Shown in pieces: positions 1 through 9,481 of a stretch of DNA of 64,000 bases (positions within the stretch are counted from its first letter, which is position 1; every line of letters begins with the position of its first letter). Made by a program: the position numbers and the translations under genes. Under the pieces are notes generated by a model. The model had not been told where the DNA came from and searched no databases. It worked only from the letters and a program-made list of their open reading frames with translations. Origin of the DNA: Calothrix membranacea FACHB-236 (GTDB lineage Bacteria > Cyanobacteriota > Cyanobacteriia > Cyanobacteriales > Nostocaceae); NCBI RefSeq assembly GCF_014696315.1, contig NZ_JACJPX010000038.1, forward strand, positions 19,279 to 83,278. Reading direction: 5' to 3'.

Positions 1-213
1 ACCGATAGCGAAAACGGCTATGTATTCGATCCAGAACAACCGGAAAAGTTAGCCGAAATTATGCGCCAGTTTATTAATAATCCTCACTTGAGTAGGGTAA
101 TGGGTGAAAAATCCCAGCAAGCGATCGCTAATTTCACACCCACAGTAGCCGGTAACTTTCTGGCACAAGTGGCTGAGTTCACTTGGGGCGATCGCACTGT
201 CGTTTCTTCCTAA
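1..213 (+). CDS. Glycosyltransferase, C-terminal fragment (cut by window edge)
   Basis: Frame 1 is open from the first base to a TAA at 211-213, giving 70 residues. The start reads TDSENGYVFDPEQPEKLAEI, which matches the end of the donor-sugar domain of GT-B (GT4-like) glycosyltransferases, where an N-G-Y/L-[VF]-x-P segment is followed by an amphipathic helix and a helix that folds back. The next gene on the same strand is also a glycosyltransferase, so this is probably the upstream member of the same exopolysaccharide cluster. The acceptor half is outside the window, so the sugar and acceptor cannot be judged. Confidence 0.75.
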   Translation, partial: TDSENGYVFDPEQPEKLAEIMRQFINNPHLSRVMGEKSQQAIANFTPTVAGNFLAQVAEFTWGDRTVVSS

Positions 214-249
214 TATTTGCACAACTACTAACTCAAATGCTGCGATCGC

Positions 250-1437
250 ATGACAGGAAAATCTAGCACCCCCAACTCCAATTTAGTTATATTTAATGGT
301 CGCCTTCTCCCCAAATCTGAAACCTTTATTCGGACACAGGGAGAAGGTCTCAAGTTGTTTACTCCTTACTATGTTGGTGCGCGGTTAATCAATGGATTAC
401 CATTACCACCAGAAAGGACTTTGGTCATCAACCAGGGCAGTATTTTGGGTGCTGCAAAAGAATTAATCTTTAAATACTCAGGTTATGCACCTAAACTTTC
501 CCGACAAATCCAGCAATTAAACCCTAAGCTGATACACGCTCATTTTGGCGTGTGTGGAACTTTAGCTTTACCATTAGCGCGATCGCTAAATTTACCCCTC
601 ATCGTGACTTTTCATGGTCTAGATGCCACCATGACCGATGAATATGCTCGACAAGACTCGATCACTACGCGCATTTATCTGCGTCGCCGAGAAGCACTCA
701 AGCAAGAGACAAAATTGTTTATTGCAGTATCCAATTTTTTGAAAGACCGACTAATTCAACAGGGTTTTCCCGCAAACAAAATATTAGTACACTACATTGG
801 CGTAGATACAAAAATCTTTCAACCAGACCCCAGCTTTGTCCGTGAACCGATAGTGTTGTTTGTCGGTCGCTTAGTGGAAAAAAAGGGTTGCCAATATCTG
901 ATCGAGGCAATGGCAAAAGTGCAAGCAGCAATGCCGGAAGTAAAATTGGTAGTCATAGGAGATGGCCCACTTCGTGCTGCTCTTGAGCATTCTGCAAAGT
1001 CATCACTAAAAAATTACCAATTTCTGGGAGTGCAGCCACCAGAAGTTGTCAGAAATTGGATGAATCGAGCGAAAGTTTTTTGCGTTCCCAGTGTGAAAGC
1101 AGCATCTGGTGATTGTGAAGGATTTGGAATTGTATTTGCAGAAGCACAAGCAGTCGGTTTACCAGTAGTTAGCTTTGCTCATGGTGGAATTCCTGAAGCT
1201 GTGGGTCACAACGAAACAGGGTTGCTCGCTAAAGAAGGTGATTCTCAAGAGCTGGCTCATTATATTTTGCAACTATTACAAGATATTCACCTTTGGCAAC
1301 GTTTTAGTTTCAATTCACCCAAACGCATAGTCAGACAATTCGATTTGCATCGACAAATTCCAGTTTTAGAAAATATCTATCAGGCTGTTTTGGATGAAGA
1401 AATTGCCAGCGAACCAAGTTTAACTCGATTTATGTAA
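250..1437 (+). CDS. GT4-like family glycosyltransferase
   Basis: 395 residues, the usual size for a GT-B fold enzyme of family GT4. Seen: an N-terminal acceptor domain with HAHFG (near residue 96) and VTFHGLDAT; the start of the donor domain at VLFVGRLVEKKG (about 203-214); and the nucleotide-sugar motif EGFGIVFAEAQAVGLPVV (about 289), carrying the conserved E-x7-E glutamates. Such enzymes transfer an activated sugar to a lipid-linked or growing polysaccharide at the cytoplasmic membrane. The ATG at 250 directly follows a HIP1 octamer and no clear Shine-Dalgarno is visible. It lies 36 bp after the previous glycosyltransferase and 12 bp before the next, so the run is likely co-transcribed. The sugar specificity cannot be read from sequence. 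Confidence 0.85.
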   Translation: MTGKSSTPNSNLVIFNGRLLPKSETFIRTQGEGLKLFTPYYVGARLINGLPLPPERTLVINQGSILGAAKELIFKYSGYAPKLSRQIQQLNPKLIHAHFGVCGTLALPLARSLNLPLIVTFHGLDATMTDEYARQDSITTRIYLRRREALKQETKLFIAVSNFLKDRLIQQGFPANKILVHYIGVDTKIFQPDPSFVREPIVLFVGRLVEKKGCQYLIEAMAKVQAAMPEVKLVVIGDGPLRAALEHSAKSSLKNYQFLGVQPPEVVRNWMNRAKVFCVPSVKAASGDCEGFGIVFAEAQAVGLPVVSFAHGGIPEAVGHNETGLLAKEGDSQELAHYILQLLQDIHLWQRFSFNSPKRIVRQFDLHRQIPVLENIYQAVLDEEIASEPSLTRFM

Positions 1438-1449
1438 ATTTGAATTTTT

Positions 1450-2727
1450 ATGGATAAAACTATGAAAAAATCTGGCATGGAGCCGTTAAAAATTCTGATT
1501 TCTGCCTATGCTTGTATGCCAAATATGGGATCTGAACCTGGAGTTGGTTGGAACACAGTTGTGGAATTAGCCAAATATCATCAGGTATGGGTACTCACAC
1601 GAGAGAATAATCAATCACCAATTGAAGCCGAATTAGCGCAAAATCCCATACCGGGAATTAATTTTATTTACTGTGAACCACCCAGATGGGCTTGTTGGTG
1701 GAAAGCAGGTCAACTACCTCACTACTACTGGTGGCAACTGAGTGCATATTTAAAAGCGAGACAGTTAAATAGTGAGATTGGTTTTGATGTTGTACATCAT
1801 TTGACTTATGTAAGATATTCAACTCCCAGTTTTCTTTCCCTGTTACCTGTACCTTTTATCTGGGGGCCTGTGGGCGGAGGAGAAGCTGCACCTTCAGCCT
1901 TCTGGCAAGATTTTAGCTGGCAAGGTAAAGTCTATGAAATTTTGCGAGCTCTTGCTCACCGAATTGGTGAAATCGATCCGTTTACCCGCTTGACTGCGCG
2001 ACGAAGTATTTTGGTACGAGCCACAACCGAAGATACAGCCAAGCGGCTATACCAAATGCAAGCAGTTAATGTAGAAGTTTTTTCGGAATCAGGTATATCT
2101 CAGGACGAAATAGAGCATCTAGCTCGGTATCCTCAGCCTTTAAGTTCACCAGTTCGGTTCATTAGTATGGCCAGACTACTGCATTGGAAAGGACTACATT
2201 TAGGAATCCGCGCCTTTGCTCTGGCAGATTTACCTGATGATACTGAGTATTGGATTTTGGGAGAAGGCCCTGAAAAAGAAAGACTGCAAGCTTTGGCAGC
2301 GGAACTTAATGTGACTGAGCGAGTCAAATTTTGGGGAAGGCTATCTCGTGATCAAACCTTAAGTAAACTCAGTGAGTGCCATGTATTACTTCATCCTAGT
2401 CTCCATGACTCCGGAGGATGGGTTTGCTTAGAAGCAATGGCAGCTGGTCGCCCAGTGATTTGCTTAGATTTAGGAGGCCCATCTGTCCAAGTTACGCCAG
2501 AAGTTGGTGTGAAGATACCAGCTCAAAACCCTGAACAAACAGTCAGTAGTCTAGCTGAGGCTATTAGCTATTTGGCTAAAGATGCAGAATTGCGATCTCG
2601 TTTGGGTCAAGCAGGACAAAAGCGGGTTCAAGAGCACTTTTCTTGGGAAAATAAGGGTCGGCATTTAATTAAGCTTTACGAAAAAATTACCACCCAGAAA
2701 CCAAATCAAGAAGCTCTACACTTCTAA
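1450..2727 (+). CDS. Glycosyltransferase, GT4-like with altered donor motif
   Basis: 425 residues, GT-B fold. N-terminal domain: SAYACMPNMGSEPGVGWN, a glycine-rich opening typical of this subgroup, then HHLTYVRYSTPSFL. Donor domain: SMARLLHWKG (about 237), WILGEGPEK (about 267) and DSGGWVCLEAMAAGRPVI (about 321). In the last motif the usual E-G-F-G is replaced by D-S-G-G, while the second Glu (LEAMAAG) is kept. ATGs at 1450, 1462 and 1480 are in frame; none has a strong ribosome binding site, so the start is uncertain by ten codons. It sits 12 bp after the previous glycosyltransferase and is probably in the same exopolysaccharide operon. Confidence 0.82.
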   Translation: MDKTMKKSGMEPLKILISAYACMPNMGSEPGVGWNTVVELAKYHQVWVLTRENNQSPIEAELAQNPIPGINFIYCEPPRWACWWKAGQLPHYYWWQLSAYLKARQLNSEIGFDVVHHLTYVRYSTPSFLSLLPVPFIWGPVGGGEAAPSAFWQDFSWQGKVYEILRALAHRIGEIDPFTRLTARRSILVRATTEDTAKRLYQMQAVNVEVFSESGISQDEIEHLARYPQPLSSPVRFISMARLLHWKGLHLGIRAFALADLPDDTEYWILGEGPEKERLQALAAELNVTERVKFWGRLSRDQTLSKLSECHVLLHPSLHDSGGWVCLEAMAAGRPVICLDLGGPSVQVTPEVGVKIPAQNPEQTVSSLAEAISYLAKDAELRSRLGQAGQKRVQEHFSWENKGRHLIKLYEKITTQKPNQEALHF

Positions 2728-2769
2728 TTTGCGTTAACTGTTATTTGAGGGAGAAGTAAGGTACTAATT

Positions 2770-3933
2770 ATGCAAATTCTAAGTGTACACAACAAGTATC
2801 TGATTCGTGGAGGAGAGGATGAATCCCAAGGGTTAGAACGGCAGATTTTGCAAGAAAACGGCCATCATGTTGACTTCTATGAAGAAGATAATATTCGTGT
2901 TAAATCTATACCTCCAGTGCAAATGGCACTGCGTACAGTCTGGTCAACAGAAGCTTACCAAATAGTCAAAAAACTACTGCAAAACTCTACCTACAATATC
3001 GTTCACATCCAAAATTTCTTTCCCTTAATTTCTCCCTCAGTCTATTATGCAGCTAAAGAACAGGGTGTACCTATAGTCCAAACTCTCCGTAATTACCGAC
3101 TGCTGTGCCCCAATGGGCTGTTTTTTCGGGATGGTCAAGTATGCGAAGACTGTTTGGGAAAGTTTATTCCCTATCCTGGCATCATGCATAATTGCTATCG
3201 AGACAGCAAAATGGCAACTGGGACTGTAGCCACAATGCTGACTTGGCATCGGGCAATGCAAACTTGGACACAAATGGTAGATATTTATATCACTTTGACT
3301 GAATTTGCGCGGCAGAAAATGATTCAAGGCGGGTTACCCGCACACAAGATTGTAGTTAAGCCAAATTTTGTCCATCCCGATCCTGGTGTAGGTGAAGGAA
3401 GAGGTGGTTATGCTCTTTTTGTGGGAAGACTTTCTGAAGAAAAGGGATTAGATACGCTACTTGCTGCTTGGGAAAAATTAGATGGAAAAATACCACTGAA
3501 GATTATTGGTGATGGCCCTTTATCAGCAGAAGTGATAGCAGCTACCAAGCGCATTCCGCAGGTGGAATGGTTAGGACGTAGACCAATGTCAGAAGTCCAT
3601 GCTTTGATGGGGGAAGCGATGTTTTTAGTGTTTCCTTCTAAATGGTATGAAACCTTTGGCCGGGTGGCGGTTGAAGCATTCGCCAAAGGTACTCCTGTAA
3701 TTGCTGCTAATATTGGCGCGATCGCAGAGTTAGTAGATTCTGGCCGAACTGGACTGCATTTTCGTCCTGGTGATGCTGAGGATTTAACAGCTAAGGTTGA
3801 ATTGGTTTTAGCCAATTCCTCTATGCTTTCTCAGATGCGACAGGAAGCAAGATCCGAATTTGAAGCCAAGTACACGGCCCAGAAAAATTATCAACAACTG
3901 ATCAATATTTATGCCAAGGCTCAAAATAAGTAG
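2770..3933 (+). CDS. GT4-like family glycosyltransferase
   Basis: 387 residues. It begins MQILSVHNKYLIRGGEDES, the N-terminal loop of GT4-like enzymes that bind the acceptor. The donor domain starts at ALFVGRLSEEKGLDTL (about 215) and has IIGDGPLS and YETFGRVAVEAFAKGTPVI (about 295), which keeps the paired glutamate motif. A Cys-containing segment (RLLCPNGLFFRDGQVCEDC, about 112-130) looks like the small cysteine insertion found in some polysaccharide glycosyltransferases; metal binding is not shown. A purine-rich stretch (GGGAGAAG) lies about 14 bases before the ATG. It is the third complete glycosyltransferase of the cluster. Confidence 0.85.
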   Translation: MQILSVHNKYLIRGGEDESQGLERQILQENGHHVDFYEEDNIRVKSIPPVQMALRTVWSTEAYQIVKKLLQNSTYNIVHIQNFFPLISPSVYYAAKEQGVPIVQTLRNYRLLCPNGLFFRDGQVCEDCLGKFIPYPGIMHNCYRDSKMATGTVATMLTWHRAMQTWTQMVDIYITLTEFARQKMIQGGLPAHKIVVKPNFVHPDPGVGEGRGGYALFVGRLSEEKGLDTLLAAWEKLDGKIPLKIIGDGPLSAEVIAATKRIPQVEWLGRRPMSEVHALMGEAMFLVFPSKWYETFGRVAVEAFAKGTPVIAANIGAIAELVDSGRTGLHFRPGDAEDLTAKVELVLANSSMLSQMRQEARSEFEAKYTAQKNYQQLINIYAKAQNK

Positions 3934-3962
3934 CTCCGTGGCAATTCAGAATTTTCAGGGTA

Positions 3963-3989
3963 AAGGTTTAAAGAAAAAACTTTAACCTT
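3963..3989 (+). terminator. Possible terminator hairpin after glycosyltransferase run
   Basis: AAGGTTTAAAG and CTTTAACCTT can pair with one bulged T around an A6 loop, 30 bases after the stop at 3933. There is no clean T-run after the stem, so an intrinsic terminator is only possible. Confidence 0.3.
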
Positions 3990-4109
3990 GAACATTTATC
4001 CCTACAAAAATTTACATATTTCAGTTTTATCGTTCATATTTACTTGCGATGATTCATTGATGCTTATCATATATTTATATCATTTGATATATTCCAGTAC
4101 GAAAAAAAC

Positions 4110-5447
4110 ATGACTAACACCAATTCCTTAGAGTTTTACAAGCACCCTAAGAATTACATTCAAAACTCTGTTTTAGTATTAATTGCATTTGCTACTGTTT
4201 TTTTTCCTCGAATTGTTGAGTCTATAGGTGCGCCCTCACTCATAAATTTTCTGCACTTCGCAGTGGTACCAATTGTTTTTGGTATTGTGATTACCAAAAC
4301 TCGGGTTCATGACAGAAAGCAGATAATCATTACCAAAAGTCTCATGTTTGCCCTCATACTTCTGCTAGGGGTAATAACGGCAAGTGCTCTTTTAAATCAT
4401 GCGGGATTTATCAATTTAATCTTAGCTTTCATGCTACTTGCGGAGCCTTTTGTCTTGCTGATTACAATTATTTGTATACCATTCTCATTAGCAACTTTTA
4501 AAAAATTTAGAGGTTGGCTCTTAGGTTTTGCTACTATTCACGTAATATTAAGTATTCTCCAGAGAATATTGCTAGGAATTGGTTTACTTCAGAGAACTAG
4601 CATGACTTTAGAAGATAATGTCCAAGGAGTTTTTTATCTATCTGGAGGGGGTCATGTTATTGGTGCTAGTGTGAGTATGTCCTTCAGTTTATATTATTTT
4701 ATTAGTGCAAATAACAAACCTATTTTCCTGAGAATATCTGTAGTTATTGCATCTTTTATAGCACTTTTATTAGCCGATGCCAAACAGGCATTAATGGTAT
4801 TACTTGCAGCCTGGCTAATCTTAATTTTTATTAGTGTCAAAGATATTAAACTAACCTTGCAATATATAATAAGTGCAATTATCATTGGTTACATACTATT
4901 TTGGTGCATCGAAAATCTGGAAGCTTTTAGAGCATTTAAAACTTGGATTAGACCAGAAATTTATGGGCCTAATGGTGATGCAACTGTTCTCAAAACAAGC
5001 TCATTTCGTATAATTCCTTCTTACTTTAAATCATTATTAAACTGGTTTTTGGGACTTGGCCCTGGTCATACTGTAGGGCGATTAGGTGGTTGGATGCTAG
5101 AACAGTATAAAAGTTTACTAGAGCCACTTGGCGCTACTATTCACCCTTGTAGTGAAGCGGTTTGGAATGTATGGCGCGGTAATTATCTAGACTCCAGCTT
5201 TTTCTCGCCTTTGTTTGGTTGGGTTGCAATTTGGGGAGATTCCGGCTTTTTAGGCTTGGCAACATACCTATATCTAGCATCGATTGTATGGCGTAAGCTC
5301 TGCTGTGATAGTTTTTGTAAATTGATGATGCTGACTGTATTGGTTAACGGTTTTATTTTTACCTTGATGGAAGAACCAGGATATATGCTCTCGGTAGCCA
5401 CTTTGATTGGTCTGCGATGGCACGAGAGGCGATTGGCAATTAGATAG
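4110..5447 (+). CDS. O-antigen ligase/Wzy-polymerase-like membrane protein
   Basis: 445 residues with about ten to twelve hydrophobic segments, starting with VLVLIAFATVFF and LINFLHFAVVPIVFGIVI. A long hydrophilic loop lies about 295-375 (SFRIIPSYF, FLGLGPGHTVGR, SSFFSPLFGW) before the last membrane segments. That layout (many helices and one large late periplasmic loop) is characteristic of the Wzy polymerase/WaaL ligase superfamily, which joins polysaccharide repeat units outside the cytoplasmic membrane. The families are poorly conserved in sequence, so polymerase and ligase cannot be told apart here. Its place between glycosyltransferases and a Wzc-like protein favours polymerisation of an exported polysaccharide. 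It is separated from the upstream genes by 176 bp. Confidence 0.65.
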   Translation: MTNTNSLEFYKHPKNYIQNSVLVLIAFATVFFPRIVESIGAPSLINFLHFAVVPIVFGIVITKTRVHDRKQIIITKSLMFALILLLGVITASALLNHAGFINLILAFMLLAEPFVLLITIICIPFSLATFKKFRGWLLGFATIHVILSILQRILLGIGLLQRTSMTLEDNVQGVFYLSGGGHVIGASVSMSFSLYYFISANNKPIFLRISVVIASFIALLLADAKQALMVLLAAWLILIFISVKDIKLTLQYIISAIIIGYILFWCIENLEAFRAFKTWIRPEIYGPNGDATVLKTSSFRIIPSYFKSLLNWFLGLGPGHTVGRLGGWMLEQYKSLLEPLGATIHPCSEAVWNVWRGNYLDSSFFSPLFGWVAIWGDSGFLGLATYLYLASIVWRKLCCDSFCKLMMLTVLVNGFIFTLMEEPGYMLSVATLIGLRWHERRLAIR

Positions 5448-5638
5448 TGGCGCTGGCAGACATCAATCAACGTTTATCTTGGTGTGGAGAGTCATAGCTC
5501 CAGAAGTCTTTAATTTTTATCCTCAAGAGCCTGGAGATCAAATCTTTGGCAGTCGTCAAGATTCTTACTAAACTACTATCTTGATATTAGTAGTACATAG
5601 TGAAAACAAAGTTGTCCTAACAAAACTCTCATAAGTAC

Positions 5639-5669
5639 TTGACACCACCCAGGTAGTAGCTGCTATATT
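5639..5669 (+). promoter_or_regulatory. Probable promoter of tRNA-Gln
   Basis: A consensus -35 box TTGACA at 5639-5644 is followed 19 bases later by TATATT at 5664-5669, about 21 bases before the tRNA. The spacing is a little long; GCTATA at 5662 would give 17. Confidence 0.5.
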
Positions 5670-5690
5670 ATCTAGAGTGCAATTCTTCAT

Positions 5691-5762
5691 TGGGGCGTAG
5701 CCAAGTGGTAAGGCAGCGGGTTTTGGTCCCGCCATCCCTAGGTTCGAATCCTAGCGCCCCAG
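5691..5762 (+). tRNA. trnQ: tRNA-Gln (anticodon UUG)
   Basis: A 72-base cloverleaf folds by eye. The acceptor stem TGGGGCG pairs with CGCCCCA, with G as discriminator. The D arm is around AAGTGGTAAGGC. The anticodon stem GCGGG/CCCGC has loop TTTTGGT, whose middle bases read TTG. The T arm is CTAGG-TTCGAAT-CCTAG. CCA is not encoded. This is the single-copy glutamine tRNA type expected in cyanobacteria, which also acts in the amidotransferase route to Gln-tRNA. Confidence 0.95.
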
Positions 5763-6446
5763 TTATATAGTTAATCTCAAATAATACATAGCTGCTAATA
5801 GAATTCTTATAGTACACTTTATTTTTTTATTAGTATGTAGGGATGAAGCCAAGAAAGTGATCTCTGCTTTGCAATATATATTCATAATTTATTCTGAGCA
5901 GAGCTAAGTGAATAGTAAATTCTGTCTAAATGATTGTGTTAAACCATAAATGCTTGCAATTACAGCTATTTATGAAAACTGGATTTTACCTGCTTTACAT
6001 CTGCTGATTGATGCTTGGAAAAGTAGAGAAAAGAATATTCTTTGAGTGTATTTACTCCTTCAAAATGAGTACTGATGTACACCTTAAGAGGGATTTAACC
6101 GTATTTATACTGGAAAAACTGGCGGATGTTAAGAAAATTCTACTTAATCTTTTAAAGAATTTCACCAATTCTTCTTGCGTAATGCTACTGTAGTTAAAGT
6201 ATATGTATTCAAATTTATTTGAGCTTTATATCAAGTTGTTAAAAGTAAATCTTTTAAAGTAAGTATTACTTGTGTAAAAGATATTACTATTTAAGATATA
6301 TTTTCTAAGTAGTCAATAAATTTATATTGATTTACGAGGGTGCAGAAAAACACAAGCTTACTTCGGAGCAATCTAACTACCTATCCAAGATTGAATCGAA
6401 GAATTCACCTGTTACAGGAATATAAGTAGTTTAGTTGACAAATGCT
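5763..6446. other. AT-rich non-coding stretch before wzc-like gene
   Basis: No convincing gene. A 61-codon frame at 6008-6193 starts with TTG/ATG, has no ribosome site and shows no family likeness, so I treat it as chance. A CTCTGCT/AGCAGAG inverted repeat flanks an AT-rich core around 5862-5905. The length and AT content suit a regulated leader or promoter for the polysaccharide copolymerase gene, but I see no identifiable operator. Confidence 0.4.
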
Positions 6447-8660
6447 ATGCTGAAGTCGGAAAAATATTCTCACCCCTTATCACAAGCCAACTTTACCCAG
6501 TTAAACGATGAAGAAGGTGGATTAAACCTGGGTCAAGTTGGAGCTGTTCTGCGTCGCAGACTATTGTTAATTGGTGGTACAACTGCTTTAGTGGCAACAG
6601 CAGCAGTACTTAAGGCGGAAACAGACCCCCCAATTTACCAAGGAACTTTTGATATTCTTACCAAACCAGTGACTGGTGAGGATAAGGTAACAGCTAATGT
6701 TCCTCAATCTATAAGTAGTCAAGATAAAATTGCACCTCCTGAATCGACGAAAGAAATTCAGACGACGATGACGGTTCTACAGAGTCCTAAGGTGTTAAAT
6801 CCGATTGTAGAAAAGCTTCGGGATCAATACCCAGGAATCACTTATGACACGCTGGTCTATTACTTAACTATCTCATCCACAAAACCAAATATTATAAGTA
6901 TCGGATATCAGAATTCAGATCAACAACTAGTAACTGATGTGTTAAAGCTGATTGCTGATGCGTATCTGCAATATAGTTTGCAGGAACGACAATCAGATGT
7001 GGAAGTTGCTATTCAGTTTGTGGATAGACAAAAACAGCCATTAGAAAAGAGTTTAAAATATTGGCAAGAGCAATTGCGAAATTTGCGGTTGGATAATAAC
7101 TTGATTGAACCTGCCCAGAAAAGTCAAGAGCTATCTGGTCAACTGACACTTTTTCGCCAGCAGCGAATAGAGAATCGAGTCCAGCTAGAACAGATGGTAG
7201 CTAGATATGAGGAATTACAACGAGAATTATCCCAAGATCCTGGAGAGAGGGCTGGTAATTCTTTATTAAGTGATAATGCTCGTTATCAAAAGATTCTGGA
7301 TCAGATTCAAGCAGCAGATATTGCGATTAAGCAACAATCAGCCGTGTTTACAGATGAAAATCCAGCAATGGTGACGTTAAGACAAAAGAAAGAATCTTTA
7401 CTTCCATTGCTGGCACAAGAAGAAGCGCGTGTACAAAAGGATTTTCAAAGCCGCATTCAAGAACTTTCAGCGCGCGATCGCTCCCTAGATGAGAAAATCA
7501 ATAATATTTACAGTGAAGTTAGAAAGCTGGCAACGATTAGCCGTAATTACGACAACATCCAAAGAGAATTACAAATTGCCAACGATGCTCTAACTCAATT
7601 TACAAGTAAACAACAAGCTTTGCAAATTGAGAAAGCGCAAAAACAACAACCTTGGGTGCTGCTAGATCCGCAACTTTCTAAAGTCAATGAACCTTTAGCG
7701 ATTTCAGACAGTGCGAAGAGAAACTTAGCACTGGGTGGTCTATTGGGTTTACTATTGGGTGTAGGAACAGCTTTAGTTGTAGATAAACTCAGTAATATTT
7801 TCTACTCTTCTCAAGAACTCAAAGATGCTACCAGGTTGCCATTACTAGGAATAGTTCCTTTAAGAAAAGAACTAGAAGCAACTACGAGAGACTCTGTCTC
7901 CAGAGGTGTGCAAAATACCGAAGGGTCTTCTTTCTTTGAAGTTTTCCGCTCTCTTTACACTAATATTCTGCTTTTGGGTTCAGATACGCCAATTCGCTCA
8001 CTTGTAATTAGTTCAGCAGGACAAGGAGATGGTAAGTCTACAATTGCGACGCAGCTAGCACAAGCAGCAGCAGCAATGGGACAACGAGTATTACTTGTGG
8101 ATGCCAATTTACGTGCGCCTAGCCTACACAATCGAGTGGGACTCATGAACATCCAGGGGTTAACAGATGTAATTTCCCAAGATTTAGACTGGCACAATGT
8201 TATTGAGCCATCTCCCCTGGAAGATAATATGTTTGTGATGCCAGCAGGGCCGATTCCACCAGACTCGATGCGGTTACTTGCGTCTCAAAAAATGCAGAAT
8301 TTGATGGAGGAATTGCAAGTTAGTTTTGACTTAGTCATTTATGACACGCCTCCACTTTTAGGATTTGGAGATGCTTACTTATTAGCAGCCAATACTGATG
8401 GGCTTGTACTAGTTGCAGGTTTAGGCAATCTCAAGCGTACTGCATTACAGCAAGCATTAGAACAAATTCAAATTTCTGGCACTCCTCTTTTAGGGATGAT
8501 AGCTAATAAGTCTAAAGATGCTGCGCCTGTTTCTTATCAGTACTATCAGCAATATTATAGGCAAAGCATGAGTGGGGAGAAAGTGAGTGCTGAAAACGTC
8601 ACAGCAAATGCTAACTCTGCCAATGTGTCTTCTAACATCAGTAAAGCTAAACGAAGTTAG
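6447..8660 (+). CDS. Wzc-like polysaccharide copolymerase with tyrosine-kinase domain
   Basis: 737 residues from the ATG at 6447; a TTG at 6435 would add four. Domains in order: an N-terminal Wzz domain with a first membrane segment about 40-55 (LLLIGGTTALVATAAVL); a long periplasmic coiled-coil region about 180-400; a second membrane segment about 425-446 (LALGGLLGLLLGVGTALVV); and a cytoplasmic BY-kinase ATPase. The kinase has Walker A GQGDGKST (about 525), Walker A' VLLVDANLR and Walker B FDLVIYDTPP (about 626). A tyrosine cluster near the C-terminus (SYQYYQQYYRQ, about 697-707) is the usual autophosphorylation tail. The family sets polysaccharide chain length and export through cycles of Tyr phosphorylation. 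A Ser/Asn-rich end follows. It caps the exopolysaccharide block. Confidence 0.9.
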   Translation: MLKSEKYSHPLSQANFTQLNDEEGGLNLGQVGAVLRRRLLLIGGTTALVATAAVLKAETDPPIYQGTFDILTKPVTGEDKVTANVPQSISSQDKIAPPESTKEIQTTMTVLQSPKVLNPIVEKLRDQYPGITYDTLVYYLTISSTKPNIISIGYQNSDQQLVTDVLKLIADAYLQYSLQERQSDVEVAIQFVDRQKQPLEKSLKYWQEQLRNLRLDNNLIEPAQKSQELSGQLTLFRQQRIENRVQLEQMVARYEELQRELSQDPGERAGNSLLSDNARYQKILDQIQAADIAIKQQSAVFTDENPAMVTLRQKKESLLPLLAQEEARVQKDFQSRIQELSARDRSLDEKINNIYSEVRKLATISRNYDNIQRELQIANDALTQFTSKQQALQIEKAQKQQPWVLLDPQLSKVNEPLAISDSAKRNLALGGLLGLLLGVGTALVVDKLSNIFYSSQELKDATRLPLLGIVPLRKELEATTRDSVSRGVQNTEGSSFFEVFRSLYTNILLLGSDTPIRSLVISSAGQGDGKSTIATQLAQAAAAMGQRVLLVDANLRAPSLHNRVGLMNIQGLTDVISQDLDWHNVIEPSPLEDNMFVMPAGPIPPDSMRLLASQKMQNLMEELQVSFDLVIYDTPPLLGFGDAYLLAANTDGLVLVAGLGNLKRTALQQALEQIQISGTPLLGMIANKSKDAAPVSYQYYQQYYRQSMSGEKVSAENVTANANSANVSSNISKAKRS

Positions 8661-8672
8661 ATGAGAAATGAG

Positions 8673-8718
8673 GGTAATTGTTATTCATAATTAACTTAGT
8701 TAATGATTAACAATTACC
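8673..8718. terminator. Bidirectional terminator-like hairpin
   Basis: GGTAATTGTTA (8673-8683) is exactly complementary to TAACAATTACC (8708-8718), and the inner bases can extend the pairing imperfectly. It lies between the convergent genes ending at 8660 and 8798, where a shared terminator is expected. Confidence 0.5.
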
Positions 8719-8797
8719 ACAATAGTTTTAAATACTGAGTGAATAAAAGGAATAATTTTACTTAAGACTTCTGGGTATTTCACAATTTACCAGCTTG

Positions 8798-9277
8798 CTA
8801 TTTATCAGGTGATTTTAAAGCCTGATCGAGAACTTCTCGTGCTTGTTCGGCTTTAGTTCTAGCCTCTTGGAAACGTAGATTAGCTTGGGCAAAATTCTTC
8901 AGCACTTTGAATCCTTCTTTGAGGCGAGTAATTTCCTCTTCAGTCACCGAATTATCTGAGAACAGAACGTCAACTGCTTTGCGAATTTCTAAGGCTTCAT
9001 TACGTGATTCTTGAACTTTGAGCTTGAGTGTGGCCAGGTTGCTAAGAATCTGGACAGCTTGAGTAATAGCATCTTCGCCACTAGTAGTATCAGTGGCTGG
9101 CTCTTTAATTTCAATTAATTGTTGAGGGCCAAATCCTTCTTCTAGTTCTGTGGGTAGCTTACCTGCATCCATCAGTTCCATCAGTTGATCCATTGCTTTC
9201 TCACGGGCTTTGGCTGAGTCTTTGCCAGAAACAGTGAGGATAATTTCTGGACTTTGAGCGAGAGTATACTGAACCAT
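8798..9277 (-). CDS. Conserved hypothetical cyanobacterial protein
   Basis: 159 residues from ATG at 9277 (MVQYTLAQSPEIILTVSGKD). The frame is open further upstream to 9409, but that extension is Cys/Phe-rich and unlike the rest, so the internal ATG is preferred. The first 60 residues look like a small alpha/beta unit (EIILTVSGKDSAKAREKAMD, then FGPQQLIEI). From about residue 75 to the end it is Ala/Glu/Lys/Arg-rich and likely one or two long helices or a coiled coil (LKVQESRNEALEIRKAVDVL; FQEARTKAEQAREVLDQALK). There is no signal peptide or membrane segment, so it is probably cytoplasmic. I do not recognise a characterised family and assign no function. It is divergent from the gene at 9482. 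Confidence 0.75.
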   Translation of the reverse strand: MVQYTLAQSPEIILTVSGKDSAKAREKAMDQLMELMDAGKLPTELEEGFGPQQLIEIKEPATDTTSGEDAITQAVQILSNLATLKLKVQESRNEALEIRKAVDVLFSDNSVTEEEITRLKEGFKVLKNFAQANLRFQEARTKAEQAREVLDQALKSPDK

Positions 9278-9481
9278 ATTGCAAGCAGAAAATTTCTGTT
9301 TAACCAAGCCGAGAAAGACAATCTTAACATGAATGAAGCGGCAACCAAAACTGCAAATTCGCAAAAATAAAGAATTGTTTGCAGGTGAATTTGGAATTGG
9401 CGATCGCACTCCCCAGACACCCCAAATAAAACTTTATACTTGAAGAAAGAGAGTAAAGATATTTAACAGGAGGGGAGAGCA

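Noticed and set aside
6008..6193. 61-codon open frame upstream of the wzc-like gene
   Set aside because: TTG/ATG start without ribosome site, composition as expected for chance in AT-rich DNA.
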